DNA from: Bacteroidia bacterium
GTDB lineage: Bacteria; Bacteroidota; Bacteroidia; Bacteroidales; GWA2-32-17
Direction of reading: 5' to 3'
DNA length: 64,000 bases
NCBI GenBank assembly: GCA_016218155.1
Contig: JACREQ010000105.1
Location: 1 to 64,000, forward strand
This document shows, one piece after another, positions 16,912 to 25,895 of this stretch. Numbering within the stretch: position 1 is the stretch's first letter; the number at the start of each line of letters is the position of its first letter. The translations under genes and the position numbers were made by a program. A model generated the notes under the pieces. The model worked only from the letters and a program-made list of their open reading frames with translations, had not been told where the DNA came from and ran no database searches.

Positions 16912-18390
16912 ATGCTGCAGTTTTTTAAAAAATATTATCCCATTATTTATCTGACAGTTTCAATCTTACTTTACAATAACACTACATCAGGTCAGCAACA
17001 AAAGGAAATTAATAACATCAACAATATTTCGCAAGCCAGCATTGACTCAAGCATAATAAACATGCAGTCGTTACTTAAACAAAAAAAAACAACAGATTAT
17101 TTATTACCTATTGACTCAGTTCCAATTTTTTCTGATTTAATTATTGAAAGCCGTATTACTGAGCTAAACCTAACAACTCCTATTTCTCTTGATTACAATC
17201 CCGTTGTAAAAAAATACATTGATTTTTACGCTATTAAGAAACGTGGTCTTGTATCAAAAATGCTTGGAATTAGTCAGTATTATTTTCCAATGTTTGAATC
17301 AAGCTTAGACAAATATCATCTTCCTCTTGAGCTAAAATATCTGGCAGTAGTTGAATCGGCATTAAATCCAACAGCAAGAAGCAAATCAGGTGCAGTAGGG
17401 CTTTGGCAATTTCTTTTACCAACCGGACAAATGCTCGATCTGAAAATAAGTTCTTTTATTGATGAACGTCAAGACCCTGTAAAATCAACAGAAGCTGCAT
17501 GCCGTTATCTTGAATACCTTTATAATACGTTCAATAACTGGCAATTGGCGTTAGCCGCCTATAATGGTGGACCTGGCACAGTTAGAAATGCGATTATCCG
17601 TTCAGGTGGAAAAACCGATTTCTGGGAGCTTAGACCATATTTACCTGCAGAAACTCAAGGATATGTACCTGCTTTTATTGCTACAACTTATATAATGAAT
17701 TACTCTGTGGAACATAATATAAGACCAGATGTTCCAAAATTATTCTACTATCAGGTTGATACAGTAATGATAAATCAACCGGTTTATTTTGCATCAATTG
17801 CAACAAGCTTAAAAATTCCTTTAGAAACAGTACGTTTTTTAAATCCTGCATACAAAACCAACTATATTCCCAAAAGCAGCGAATCGGTTCCTTTGGTTTT
17901 ACCTGCAAACAAAATTTCAACTTTTGTTCAAAATCAAACTAAAATATTCAGCTACTCATTTCCTTCTGATTCTGTAACAAAAATAAAAAGTAAACCTGAA
18001 GAAGAATCACGCACTTTAATTACGCACGTTGTTGGCAAAGGCGAATACCTAAATAAAATTGCATTAACTTATCGTTGTTCTGTTAATGAAATTATGGAAT
18101 GGAATCATTTAACTTCAATTAGTCTGGTGTCAGGTACATTACTTAAAATATGGACTCCTGATCAGGTTGCAGCATCTATTGCCGATATTAATAACAACGA
18201 CACAAAAACGCATAACCAAATAAGTCAGAAATTAGTTATATATACAATCCAGAAAGGTGATACATTATTTAGTATTTCTCAAAAATTCTCAGGTGCTACT
18301 GTTGCTGATATTATGCAATCAAATCAGCTAACAAAAGACAGTCATTTAGTGCCGGGCACACAAATAAAGATTAATACTTTTTCGAATTAA
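16912..18390 (+). CDS. LysM lytic transglycosylase (MltD-like)
   Basis: A periplasmic or outer-membrane enzyme of 492 residues that cleaves peptidoglycan glycan strands to 1,6-anhydro ends. An N-terminal hydrophobic signal (about 8-27) is followed by an SLT domain (about 110-250) with catalytic Glu148 in YLAVVESALNP, then SGAVGLWQF and AYNGGPGTVRNAI, all family hallmarks. Two LysM peptidoglycan-binding modules close the protein (about 373-420 and 443-490). It is divergent from the cco operon and convergent with the DUF4846 gene, 5 bases away. No lipobox Cys is visible. Confidence 0.92.
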   Translation: MLQFFKKYYPIIYLTVSILLYNNTTSGQQQKEINNINNISQASIDSSIINMQSLLKQKKTTDYLLPIDSVPIFSDLIIESRITELNLTTPISLDYNPVVKKYIDFYAIKKRGLVSKMLGISQYYFPMFESSLDKYHLPLELKYLAVVESALNPTARSKSGAVGLWQFLLPTGQMLDLKISSFIDERQDPVKSTEAACRYLEYLYNTFNNWQLALAAYNGGPGTVRNAIIRSGGKTDFWELRPYLPAETQGYVPAFIATTYIMNYSVEHNIRPDVPKLFYYQVDTVMINQPVYFASIATSLKIPLETVRFLNPAYKTNYIPKSSESVPLVLPANKISTFVQNQTKIFSYSFPSDSVTKIKSKPEEESRTLITHVVGKGEYLNKIALTYRCSVNEIMEWNHLTSISLVSGTLLKIWTPDQVAASIADINNNDTKTHNQISQKLVIYTIQKGDTLFSISQKFSGATVADIMQSNQLTKDSHLVPGTQIKINTFSN

Positions 18391-18395
18391 TTTAT

Positions 18396-19220
18396 TTAAG
18401 GAAACCTATACAAATCCTCCTTTCCAAAAGTCCATTCCGGAGTTTGTAACACATCACCAAAGTCAATATCATACCATGGGCTAATTTCGCTATTATCTGG
18501 ATTTTTAAGAACATGAATTTCCTGAGCTGGCATATAACTTTGAGCAATCATAAAAACTATTTTACCATCTTTATTTTTTGCAACATCAACAACTGTAACA
18601 GCATGTCCATATGGGTTACCGGAAACTATAAAAACATCACCTATTCTAATATTCTTAATATTTTCAACCCTTTTTAATTCTTTTTTTAATGATGCTGTAT
18701 TTGCAAACGAAAAAATATAATTCATATATGAACGATATTTTTTAAACGAATGATCGCCATTACAATAATCTTTGTAGTATCTGGGTTTGCCATCACTCAA
18801 AAAATTAAAATGTATTTCATTGTATTTTTTATTATTAAATAAATATTCTGCTCTTAGCCTCATTACAGCATCAGCACATTGCTGCAAGTCCTGACTACCA
18901 ACATCCATTTTAATTACTGCAAATTGTGCAGATTGGTTAAATTTTGGTGATTTGTTATATAAATAAACTACATTGTTATTTGTTTTTAAAGGCAAATTTT
19001 GCAGATAATATTCATAAGACATAGTATCGCATTTTTCTCTAACATAATTTAATGGTGTTGGTATTTGCAAAATTGTTTTATACCAGGCTTTATCCTGAGG
19101 TTGAATTTGTGCAAACAAATTACTGTTTTGATTATTGACACAGGAAATTAATATAAATGCAAATAAATGCGGAATATAAAACAAAGCACACCGTTTTGTT
19201 AATTCGCTGACTATATTCAT
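18396..19220 (-). CDS. DUF4846 lipoprotein, possible papain-like cysteine hydrolase
   Basis: The 274-residue protein has a lipoprotein signal (FILISC, Cys27) and matches DUF4846 along its length (EYYLQNLPLK, QDLQQCADAVMRLRAEYLF, YMPAQEIHVLKNP, SPWYDIDFG, TPEWTF). The family is of unknown function. Seen in the sequence is a Cys at a helix start (C115, QQCADAV), then GDVFIVSGNPYGHAVTVVDV with H206. This order resembles the Cys-His layout of CHAP and NlpC/P60 peptidoglycan hydrolases; the match is my inference. It faces a peptidoglycan lytic transglycosylase gene, which is compatible with cell-wall work. Confidence 0.85.
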   Translation of the reverse strand: MNIVSELTKRCALFYIPHLFAFILISCVNNQNSNLFAQIQPQDKAWYKTILQIPTPLNYVREKCDTMSYEYYLQNLPLKTNNNVVYLYNKSPKFNQSAQFAVIKMDVGSQDLQQCADAVMRLRAEYLFNNKKYNEIHFNFLSDGKPRYYKDYCNGDHSFKKYRSYMNYIFSFANTASLKKELKRVENIKNIRIGDVFIVSGNPYGHAVTVVDVAKNKDGKIVFMIAQSYMPAQEIHVLKNPDNSEISPWYDIDFGDVLQTPEWTFGKEDLYRFP

Positions 19221-19307
19221 ATTATCAGGTAATAAGTTGGTAAAAACTTTTACTTACATTTAATACTAACTATAAAATTCGTTAATTATTTTTGAAACAA
19301 AAAATTA

Positions 19308-20165
19308 ATGAACGAGAAAGTAAAAGTAGCAAGTTTATCCATTGCTTCAAATACCACTTTAATAATTATTAAATTATTAGTTGGAATATTTACCGGTTCG
19401 GTAAGTATTATATCTGAAGCAATACATTCAACCATGGATCTGGTTGCTGCTATTGTTGCATTTTTTTCTGTTAAAGTTTCAGATACACCTCCGGATAAAC
19501 GCCATCCTTACGGTCACGGTAAAATTGAAAACATATCCGGAGTAATTGAAGCTATATTAATATTTATTGCGTCAATCTGGATAATTTATGAAGCTATTTA
19601 CAAGATAAGATCTAATGAAAAAATTGAATCTATTGGATTAGGCTCATTAGTTATGCTAGTCTCTGCCGCTGTAAATATTATTGTATCACGAATATTATAT
19701 AAAGTTGCCAAGAAAACTAATTCTATTGCTTTAGAAGCAGATGCTCTTCATCTTAAAGCTGATGTTTACACCTCACTAGGAGTAGCTTTAGGACTTGGTC
19801 TTATATGGCTAACAGGCTATCAAATTCTTGACCCAATAGTTGCCATATTAGTTGCAATTTTCATTTTATATGAATCTTTCCAATTATTAAAAAAAGCATT
19901 TAGTCCATTACTTGATTCTGCAATGGAGGAAAAAGACTTAAAAACAATTAACGAATATTTTGAAAAAAGAAATATTAAAATTCACGACTTGCGAACAAGG
20001 ATTTCCGGTAAATACAAATTTGCTGAAATACATATGGTAATGTTGGGTAATAAATCTTTAGATGAAGTTCATAATGTATGCGATGAAGTTGAAAAAGAAC
20101 TTCAAAATATAATACCGGATTTCCAACTTACAATTCATCCTGAACCAGAATCAAACAAAAATTAA
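19308..20165 (+). CDS. Cation diffusion facilitator family transporter
   Basis: A 285-residue inner-membrane proton-coupled exporter of divalent metals (Zn, Fe, Mn or Co). It has about six membrane helices, metal-site motifs typical of the family (HSTMDLVAAI in helix 2, DALHLKADVYTS in helix 5) and PDKRHPYGHGKIEN between helices 2 and 3. The C-terminal cytoplasmic domain carries HDLRTRISGKYKFAEIHMVM. Length is as usual for FieF-like members. The exact metal cannot be told. TATTTTTG at 19287-19294 fits the -7 promoter consensus but lacks a matching -33. Confidence 0.92.
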   Translation: MNEKVKVASLSIASNTTLIIIKLLVGIFTGSVSIISEAIHSTMDLVAAIVAFFSVKVSDTPPDKRHPYGHGKIENISGVIEAILIFIASIWIIYEAIYKIRSNEKIESIGLGSLVMLVSAAVNIIVSRILYKVAKKTNSIALEADALHLKADVYTSLGVALGLGLIWLTGYQILDPIVAILVAIFILYESFQLLKKAFSPLLDSAMEEKDLKTINEYFEKRNIKIHDLRTRISGKYKFAEIHMVMLGNKSLDEVHNVCDEVEKELQNIIPDFQLTIHPEPESNKN

Positions 20166-20248
20166 TTGAAGGTATAATTATTGTTTACAAACTTTACAAT
20201 TTTGCGGATTTGATTTTTTTTTCTAATTTTCCAAAAAAACTTATTATT

Positions 20249-21412
20249 ATGCGACTAATATTATTCATATTATCAGCTATTATTTTAACAAGCTGTGCCT
20301 CATCAAAAAAATTATATCAAAAGGGCAGATACGATCAGGCTATTTACAAATCTGTAAAAAAACTTCGTGGCAATCCAGAAAACAGCAAAGAAATAAACAT
20401 TCTTGAAAAATCTTATATTGCAGCTAATAATGCTAATAACAGTAGAATAAAATTTTTAAAAACAGATGGTAAGCCTGAAACTTGGAATGAAGTATTTACA
20501 AATTATTCGACATTAAAAAACAGACAGGAATTAGTTAAAACTGTTTTGCCTTTAAAAGACGGTAATAAAGTTGTTGACTTTCCATTTATTGATTATGATC
20601 GCGAAATTGTAGAAGCAAAAAAAAATGCAGCCGAATATTTTTATGTTCATGCAAAAAAACTTTTATCTGCAAATGACAGATTTAAAGCTAGAGATGCTTA
20701 TTTCGAGCTAAAAAAAGTAAAAGAGTATTATGAAAATTATCAGGATGTAGATAAATATATTGAAGAAGCAAGAAATGCAGGAATTACATCGGTTTTAATT
20801 CAATTTGACAATAATACGATTATTAAATTACCACAGGAATTTGGTTATCAATTATTGGATATTAATACAGGTCAGCTTAACAGCGAATGGGTTAATTATT
20901 CAAATACAAAATCCAACAATTACAAATATCATAATCAGGTAAAAGTTAATTTAAAAATCATTGACATTTCTCCTGAAAAATTAAAAGAAAAAGAAAGCAT
21001 TCAAACCAAAACCATACAGGATGGCACAGAAGTTAAGTTGGATCAGAATAACAATGTAGTTAAAGATTCATTGGGAAATCCTATCAGAGTTCCAAGAATG
21101 GTTAATGTAAGCTGTAAAGTCTTTGAAGTGTTACAACAAAAGGCAGCACATTTGGAAGGGGCAATAGAATATTACGATTTACCTAGCAATAATCTAATAA
21201 CAAATAAACCACTAGCGTCTGATTTCTTTTTTGAGAATCGTGCAATAACTGCAAATGGAGATTTACGTGCTCTGGATGCAGAAACTGCTAAATTAGTTGG
21301 CAAAATGCCTGTTCCTTTTCCAAACGATATTCAAATGATTATGGGTGCTACAGAGATATTTAAAAAAGTAATGACTGATCTTTTACGTGAAAATAAGCAC
21401 ATTATTAAATAA
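20249..21412 (+). CDS. Lipoprotein of unknown function upstream of hflX
   Basis: I place the start at the ATG at 20249, because the resulting N-terminus is a clean lipoprotein signal (MRLILFILSAIILTSCASSK, Cys16); an ATG at 20210 would put 13 unlikely residues before it. About 387 residues follow from this start. After the lipid anchor comes a TPR-like opening (KKLYQKGRYDQAIYKSVKKL) and a mixed charged domain with no family I can name. It ends in one-base overlap with hflX (TAATG), so the two are translationally coupled. A periplasmic or outer-membrane location is predicted. Confidence 0.75.
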   Translation: MRLILFILSAIILTSCASSKKLYQKGRYDQAIYKSVKKLRGNPENSKEINILEKSYIAANNANNSRIKFLKTDGKPETWNEVFTNYSTLKNRQELVKTVLPLKDGNKVVDFPFIDYDREIVEAKKNAAEYFYVHAKKLLSANDRFKARDAYFELKKVKEYYENYQDVDKYIEEARNAGITSVLIQFDNNTIIKLPQEFGYQLLDINTGQLNSEWVNYSNTKSNNYKYHNQVKVNLKIIDISPEKLKEKESIQTKTIQDGTEVKLDQNNNVVKDSLGNPIRVPRMVNVSCKVFEVLQQKAAHLEGAIEYYDLPSNNLITNKPLASDFFFENRAITANGDLRALDAETAKLVGKMPVPFPNDIQMIMGATEIFKKVMTDLLRENKHIIK

Positions 21413-22602
21413 TGCTTGAAATTAATAAATCGGTTCCGTTAAAAACTGAACAAGCTGTACTTATAAGTGCAATACATCAAAATCAGGAAGACAATCAGGT
21501 AAATGAATATTTGGACGAACTTGAATTTTTAGCTTTAACAGCAGGGGCAAATACAATAAAAAGATTTACCCAAAGAATTTCGGAACCAGATTCGCGTACT
21601 TATATCGGAAAAGGAAAACTTGACCAGATTGCTGAATATATTAAAGAAAAAAATGCCACTATGGCAATTTTCGACGACGAATTAAGTGGTTCGCAATTAA
21701 GAAATATTGAAAAAGTTTTAGGTTGTAAAGTACTAGATAGAACCAATCTTATTCTTGACATTTTTGCAGCCAGAGCACAAACTGCATATGCAAAAGTACA
21801 GGTTGAACTAGCACAATATCAATATATTTTACCACGACTTACTAAGATGTGGACTCACCTTGAAAGACAAAAAGGTGGTATCGGGCTTCGTGGTCCTGGT
21901 GAGACAGAACTTGAAACCGACAGAAGAGTTATTAAATGGCGAATTTCATTATTAAAAGAGCAGCTAAAGAAAATTGACAGACAAATGTCCACACAACGCC
22001 AAAGAAGAAACGAATTAGTAAGAATTGCACTTGTTGGATACACTAATGTTGGGAAGTCTACAATAATGAATTTGCTTAGTAAATCGAATATTTTTGCTGA
22101 AAATAAATTATTTGCAACATTAGACACAACAGTAAGAAAAGTTGTTATTGGCAATTTACCTTTTTTAATTTCAGACACAGTAGGTTTCATAAGAAAATTA
22201 CCTCATAGCCTTATAGAAGCATTTAATTCTACTCTTAACGAAATACGGGAAGCTGACATACTTCTGCACGTTGTAGATATTAGTCACCCTAACTTTGAAG
22301 AACAAATTAATGTTGTAAATCAAACTTTGCACGAAATTAAGGCATCTGACAAACAATCAATTCTTGTTTTCAATAAAATAGATAATTATTTACCACCAGA
22401 TGAAGACGACTTACTTTATCAGGGACCGCATAACCTTACCGAATTAAAAAACAGTTGGATGGCAAAAAATAATTTTCCTTGTATTTTTATTTCAGCAACA
22501 AAAAAGGAAAATATCGAAGATTTTAGAAATATTATTTACCAAAAGATTAAAGATCTTCATATAACACGCTACCCAAACGAAAATTTTTATTTTTTTAATT
22601 GA
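21412..22602 (+). CDS. hflX: Ribosome-associated GTPase HflX
   Basis: HflX splits or rescues stalled ribosomes under stress. The 396-residue protein has the HflX N-terminal domain (about 25-200, with TYIGKGKLDQIAEYI and DDELSGSQLRNIE), the linker GGIGLRGPGETELETDRR, and a G domain with GYTNVGKST (about 208-216), DTVGFIRKLPHSLIEAF and NKID. Length and motifs are normal. The start overlaps the stop of the lipoprotein gene by one base. A LytTR regulator gene follows 42 bases downstream. Confidence 0.96.
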   Translation: MLEINKSVPLKTEQAVLISAIHQNQEDNQVNEYLDELEFLALTAGANTIKRFTQRISEPDSRTYIGKGKLDQIAEYIKEKNATMAIFDDELSGSQLRNIEKVLGCKVLDRTNLILDIFAARAQTAYAKVQVELAQYQYILPRLTKMWTHLERQKGGIGLRGPGETELETDRRVIKWRISLLKEQLKKIDRQMSTQRQRRNELVRIALVGYTNVGKSTIMNLLSKSNIFAENKLFATLDTTVRKVVIGNLPFLISDTVGFIRKLPHSLIEAFNSTLNEIREADILLHVVDISHPNFEEQINVVNQTLHEIKASDKQSILVFNKIDNYLPPDEDDLLYQGPHNLTELKNSWMAKNNFPCIFISATKKENIEDFRNIIYQKIKDLHITRYPNENFYFFN

Positions 22603-22644
22603 AATATAATTTGTTATTTTGGTAAAAAAAAGAATTAACAAATC

Positions 22645-23397
22645 ATGCTTAGAACTATTATTATTGATGATGAAATTGATGCCATCAATTCTATCGTTCT
22701 CATAATCAAAGAATATTGCCCTAACCTCGAAATTGTTGGAACCGCAACAACAATGAATGAGGCATTAAAAGAAATTCCATTAAAAAAGCCTGATTTGCTT
22801 ATACTTGATATTGAAATGCCATTTGGCTCTGGTTTTGATTTACTAGAAAAACTTCAGGATAGAAAATTTGAAATAATTTTTGTCACTGCATATAACAATC
22901 ACGCTATAAAAGCTTTTAAATATAGCGCAATAGACTACTTGCTTAAACCAATTGATATTGACGAATTTATTTTAGCAATTAAAAGGGTACACAACAGAAT
23001 ATCAAAGCAAATTCCAACACATGATGAATACTCCGTACTGCTTGAAAATATAAAAACAATTAATCCTACAAAACTTGCTATAAATACTAACGACGGCACT
23101 ATTTATATTGCATTTAGTGACATAGTAAGAATGGAAGGCGATGGAAGTTATTCAAATATTTTCATAAAAAATAATCAGAAGATACTGGTTTCAAAAACAT
23201 TAAAAGATTTTCAGGAAATACTTTTTGATAAAAACTTATTCAGACCCCACCACTCCCACTTAATTAATATAGATCACGTTATCTGTTTCCACAATAAGGA
23301 TGGTGGCACAATTGAGATGTCTGATGGCGCACTTGTTCCATTAGCCCGAAGAAAAAAAGAAGAGTTTTTAGAAATTATGTCTCATTATGCACGTTAA
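22645..23397 (+). CDS. LytTR-family response regulator
   Basis: A 250-residue DNA-binding regulator. A receiver domain (residues 1-120) has acidic residues D8-D9, phospho-acceptor D55 (LLILDIEMP) and the conserved Lys in YLLKPID. A LytTR domain (about 145-245) contains HHSHLINIDHVICF and MSDGALVPLARRKKEEFLEIM. No cognate LytS-type histidine kinase is in the window, so it is an orphan here. A run of direct repeats begins right after its stop codon, and the small TPR gene follows. Confidence 0.93.
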   Translation: MLRTIIIDDEIDAINSIVLIIKEYCPNLEIVGTATTMNEALKEIPLKKPDLLILDIEMPFGSGFDLLEKLQDRKFEIIFVTAYNNHAIKAFKYSAIDYLLKPIDIDEFILAIKRVHNRISKQIPTHDEYSVLLENIKTINPTKLAINTNDGTIYIAFSDIVRMEGDGSYSNIFIKNNQKILVSKTLKDFQEILFDKNLFRPHHSHLINIDHVICFHNKDGGTIEMSDGALVPLARRKKEEFLEIMSHYAR

Positions 23398-23457
23398 CAA
23401 ATTGCCACTTACAAATTAACAACGACCACTTACAAACTTAACAACGCCACTTACAAA
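23395..23457. repeat. Three direct repeats with exact 21-bp period after the LytTR gene
   Basis: CCACTTACAAA occurs at 23405-23415, 23426-23436 and 23447-23457, each start exactly 21 bp after the last. Between them TAACAA(C) recurs at 23395, 23417 and 23439. The array lies between the LytTR regulator and the TPR gene. Known LytTR proteins bind direct repeats of 21-22 bp period, and the minus strand reads CGTTG at 23420-23424 and 23442-23446, close to the core of that motif. A regulatory site for the TPR gene or for autoregulation is therefore likely, by inference. Confidence 0.6.
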
Positions 23458-23486
23458 CTCGCTGTTACTTTTTGCCGTTTTTTTAA

Positions 23487-23494
23487 TATATTTG
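23487..23494 (+). promoter_or_regulatory. -7 promoter element (TATATTTG) for TPR gene
   Basis: TATATTTG matches the Bacteroidota TAnnTTTG element, 20 bp before the TPR gene start. A TTTG at the right -33 spacing is missing, as is common at activator-dependent promoters. The direct repeats end 30 bp upstream. Confidence 0.4.
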
Positions 23495-23513
23495 TATTCA
23501 ACTATTTGAATAA

Positions 23514-23822
23514 ATGAAAAACTGGCTCAAAGAAGGCAATAAAAAATACCTAAGTGGTGATTATTCCGGGGCTATAAAATGCTATAATAAAGCTATTGAA
23601 GAAAACCCAGAATTAATTGAAGCTTATTTAAACAGAGGTATTGCCAAACACGACTCAGGGCATTATGAAAAGGCAATAGAGGATTATAACAAAGTTATTT
23701 TTTACGATAAAACCAATGCTGAAGCTTTCAAAAACAGAGCTCTTGCTTATTACAGTTTAAATAATAGTATTGCTGCACTTGCCGATTACAATGAAGCAAC
23801 AAGACTATTCTCAGAGAAATAA
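23514..23822 (+). CDS. Small TPR-repeat protein
   Basis: A 102-residue protein made almost wholly of about three tetratricopeptide repeats: GNKKYLSGDYSGAIKCYNKA, then AYLNRGIAKHDSGHYEKAIE, then AFKNRALAYYSLNNSIAALA. TPRs mediate protein-protein contacts. No signal peptide is seen, so it is likely cytoplasmic. Its 3' end overlaps the convergent kdsB by 12 bases. The upstream repeats suggest that the LytTR protein may control it. Confidence 0.82.
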   Translation: MKNWLKEGNKKYLSGDYSGAIKCYNKAIEENPELIEAYLNRGIAKHDSGHYEKAIEDYNKVIFYDKTNAEAFKNRALAYYSLNNSIAALADYNEATRLFSEK

Positions 23823-24554
23823 ACTAATATTTTTTAAGTCTTCCGGAGTATCTACTGACAATGTTTCAATTTCAGTAATTTTTGTATTTATTTTATACCC
23901 GTTCTCAATCCATCTTAGCTGTTCAAGTGATTCAGCTTTTTCTAGTTTTGAAACTGGCAATTTTATTATTTCATGAAGAATATTTGCCCTATATGCATAT
24001 AATCCAATATGTTTATAAAACTCATTTTTAGTAACCCAATCATTTTGGCTAACATTTCTCAGATATGGAATTGGCGAACGGCTAAAATAAATTGCCTTAC
24101 CTTTTTTATCTAAAATAACTTTAGGTTTATTTGAATCAAATACTTCATTATTATTTGTTATAACTTTTACCAAAGTTGCAATCTGAGCCTTATCATCTTC
24201 AAAGCAAGAAACAAGTAATTCTAATTGTAAAGGATTTATAAATGGCTCGTCACCCTGAATATTGACAACAATATCAAATGAGCAGTTTAATTGTTCAGAT
24301 ATTAAATCTAATGCCTCGGCACAGCGATCTGTTCCACTTTGGTGTGAAGACAAAGTCATAACAGCTTTACCACCACAATTAATAACATGATCATAAATTC
24401 TGCTATCATCAGTAGCAATGTACACAAATTCAAAAATTTTTGCAGATTGTTCGTAAACCCGCATAATCATAGTTTTACCATTTATATCAACTAATGGTTT
24501 ACCCGGAAACCTTGTTGATGCATATCTTGCAGGTATAAGTCCAAGAATTTTCAC
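23811..24554 (-). CDS. kdsB: 3-deoxy-manno-octulosonate cytidylyltransferase (KdsB)
   Basis: KdsB activates KDO with CTP to give CMP-KDO for the lipopolysaccharide core; the enzyme is cytoplasmic. The 247-residue protein has the nucleotide-binding start LIPARYASTRFPGKPL, then TDDSRIYDHV, SGTDRCAEAL, VNIQGDEPFI and YFSRSPIPY, all family hallmarks at their usual positions. Its presence implies a KDO-containing outer membrane. The SpmAB-like gene lies 15 bases upstream on the same strand. Confidence 0.96.
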   Translation of the reverse strand: MKILGLIPARYASTRFPGKPLVDINGKTMIMRVYEQSAKIFEFVYIATDDSRIYDHVINCGGKAVMTLSSHQSGTDRCAEALDLISEQLNCSFDIVVNIQGDEPFINPLQLELLVSCFEDDKAQIATLVKVITNNNEVFDSNKPKVILDKKGKAIYFSRSPIPYLRNVSQNDWVTKNEFYKHIGLYAYRANILHEIIKLPVSKLEKAESLEQLRWIENGYKINTKITEIETLSVDTPEDLKNISLFL

Positions 24555-24569
24555 TTTGTTACTTATTAA

Positions 24570-25802
24570 TTAATGAAAAAATAAATATGCTACAAAAATT
24601 GCAGCTAAAACTCCAGCTAAATCTGCAATTAATGCACATGAAATAGCGTGACGTGTATTTTTGACACCAATTGAGCCGAAATAAACAGCAATAATATAAA
24701 ATGTTGTATCACTTGCACCTTGTAATATACATGATAATCGTCCTACAAATGAATCGACCCCATAAACTTTCATTGAATCAAGCATTAATCCCCTGGCTCC
24801 GCTTCCACTAAGTGGTTTCATTAATGCAGTTGGAAGTGAAGGAACAAAATCAGTATTTAAACCAAGCATAGCAAAAAAGTAACCCAATCCACTTATTATA
24901 TAATCCATTGCTCCAGACGCTCTAAATACTGCAACACCCACTAAAATTGCTACCAAATATGGAATTATTTTTATTGCAATAGAAAAACCCTCTTTCGCAC
25001 CATCAATAAAAGAATCGTAAACATTTACTTTTTTAAATACCGCTAAAAGAATAAAGCTTATAATAATACCAAAAATTATTAGATTGGCAGAAACTGTAGA
25101 AATCTCATTAACTTTTTCGGATGAAATAGTTGAAAAGTACCAAATAAGAGTAGAAATTAACACCGTGAAAATTCCTAAATAACCAAATACAACTTTATTA
25201 AAAAGATTAATTTTCTGAACAAGACTAACTGCTATAATTCCGGCTAGAGTAGAACAAAATGTAGCTATTAGAATAGGAATAAAAACATCTGAAGGATTTA
25301 CTGCTCCAAGTTGTGTACGATAAACCATAATGCTAATAGGGATTATTGTTAAACCTGATGCATTAAGTACCATAAACATTATTTGAGAATTTGAAGCTAT
25401 GTTTTTATTTGGATTTAAATCATGAAGTTCTTTCATAGCTTTTAAACCCAAAGGAGTTGCAGCATTATCTAGACCTAACATATTAGCTGAAATATTCATA
25501 ATTATTGAACCATGAACCGGATGGTTTTTTGGAATTTCGGGAAACAATTTTCCAAACAATGGTCTAACAAGTCTTGCCAATATATTTACCATACCTCCGT
25601 TTTCAGCAACTTTCATTAAACCCAGCCAAAGTGTCATTACACCAGTTAATCCTAAAGAAAGTTCAAAAGCAGTTTTAGCACTATCAAAAGCTCCATTCAT
25701 CATACTGCTAAAAACAGTAACGTCACCAAAGAAGATTAATTTTATAAGCCCAACAACAAAGGCAATAATGAAAAACGCTATCCAGATATAATTTAAAACC
25801 AT
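24570..25802 (-). CDS. Nucleoside-recognition (Gate) domain protein, SpmA-SpmB-like fusion
   Basis: A polytopic membrane protein of 410 residues. The N-terminal half resembles SpmA (GGMVNILARLVRPLFGKLFP, NISANMLGLDNAATPLGLKA) and the C-terminal half resembles SpmB (SLPTALMKPLSGSGARGLML, LQGASDTTFYIIAVYFGS). In Firmicutes these are separate spore-maturation proteins, but the fused form is widespread in non-sporulating Bacteroidota, where its role is unknown; relatives of the Gate fold are transporters. kdsB follows 15 bases downstream, so the pair may be cotranscribed. Confidence 0.9.
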   Translation of the reverse strand: MVLNYIWIAFFIIAFVVGLIKLIFFGDVTVFSSMMNGAFDSAKTAFELSLGLTGVMTLWLGLMKVAENGGMVNILARLVRPLFGKLFPEIPKNHPVHGSIIMNISANMLGLDNAATPLGLKAMKELHDLNPNKNIASNSQIMFMVLNASGLTIIPISIMVYRTQLGAVNPSDVFIPILIATFCSTLAGIIAVSLVQKINLFNKVVFGYLGIFTVLISTLIWYFSTISSEKVNEISTVSANLIIFGIIISFILLAVFKKVNVYDSFIDGAKEGFSIAIKIIPYLVAILVGVAVFRASGAMDYIISGLGYFFAMLGLNTDFVPSLPTALMKPLSGSGARGLMLDSMKVYGVDSFVGRLSCILQGASDTTFYIIAVYFGSIGVKNTRHAISCALIADLAGVLAAIFVAYLFFH

Positions 25803-25895
25803 AACATATTTTTAACTCAATGTTTAAATTAAGTTTAAAAATAAAACATAAATATTATTATAAAACAGCTTTGAATTTATAATTTCAAAAAAGTT

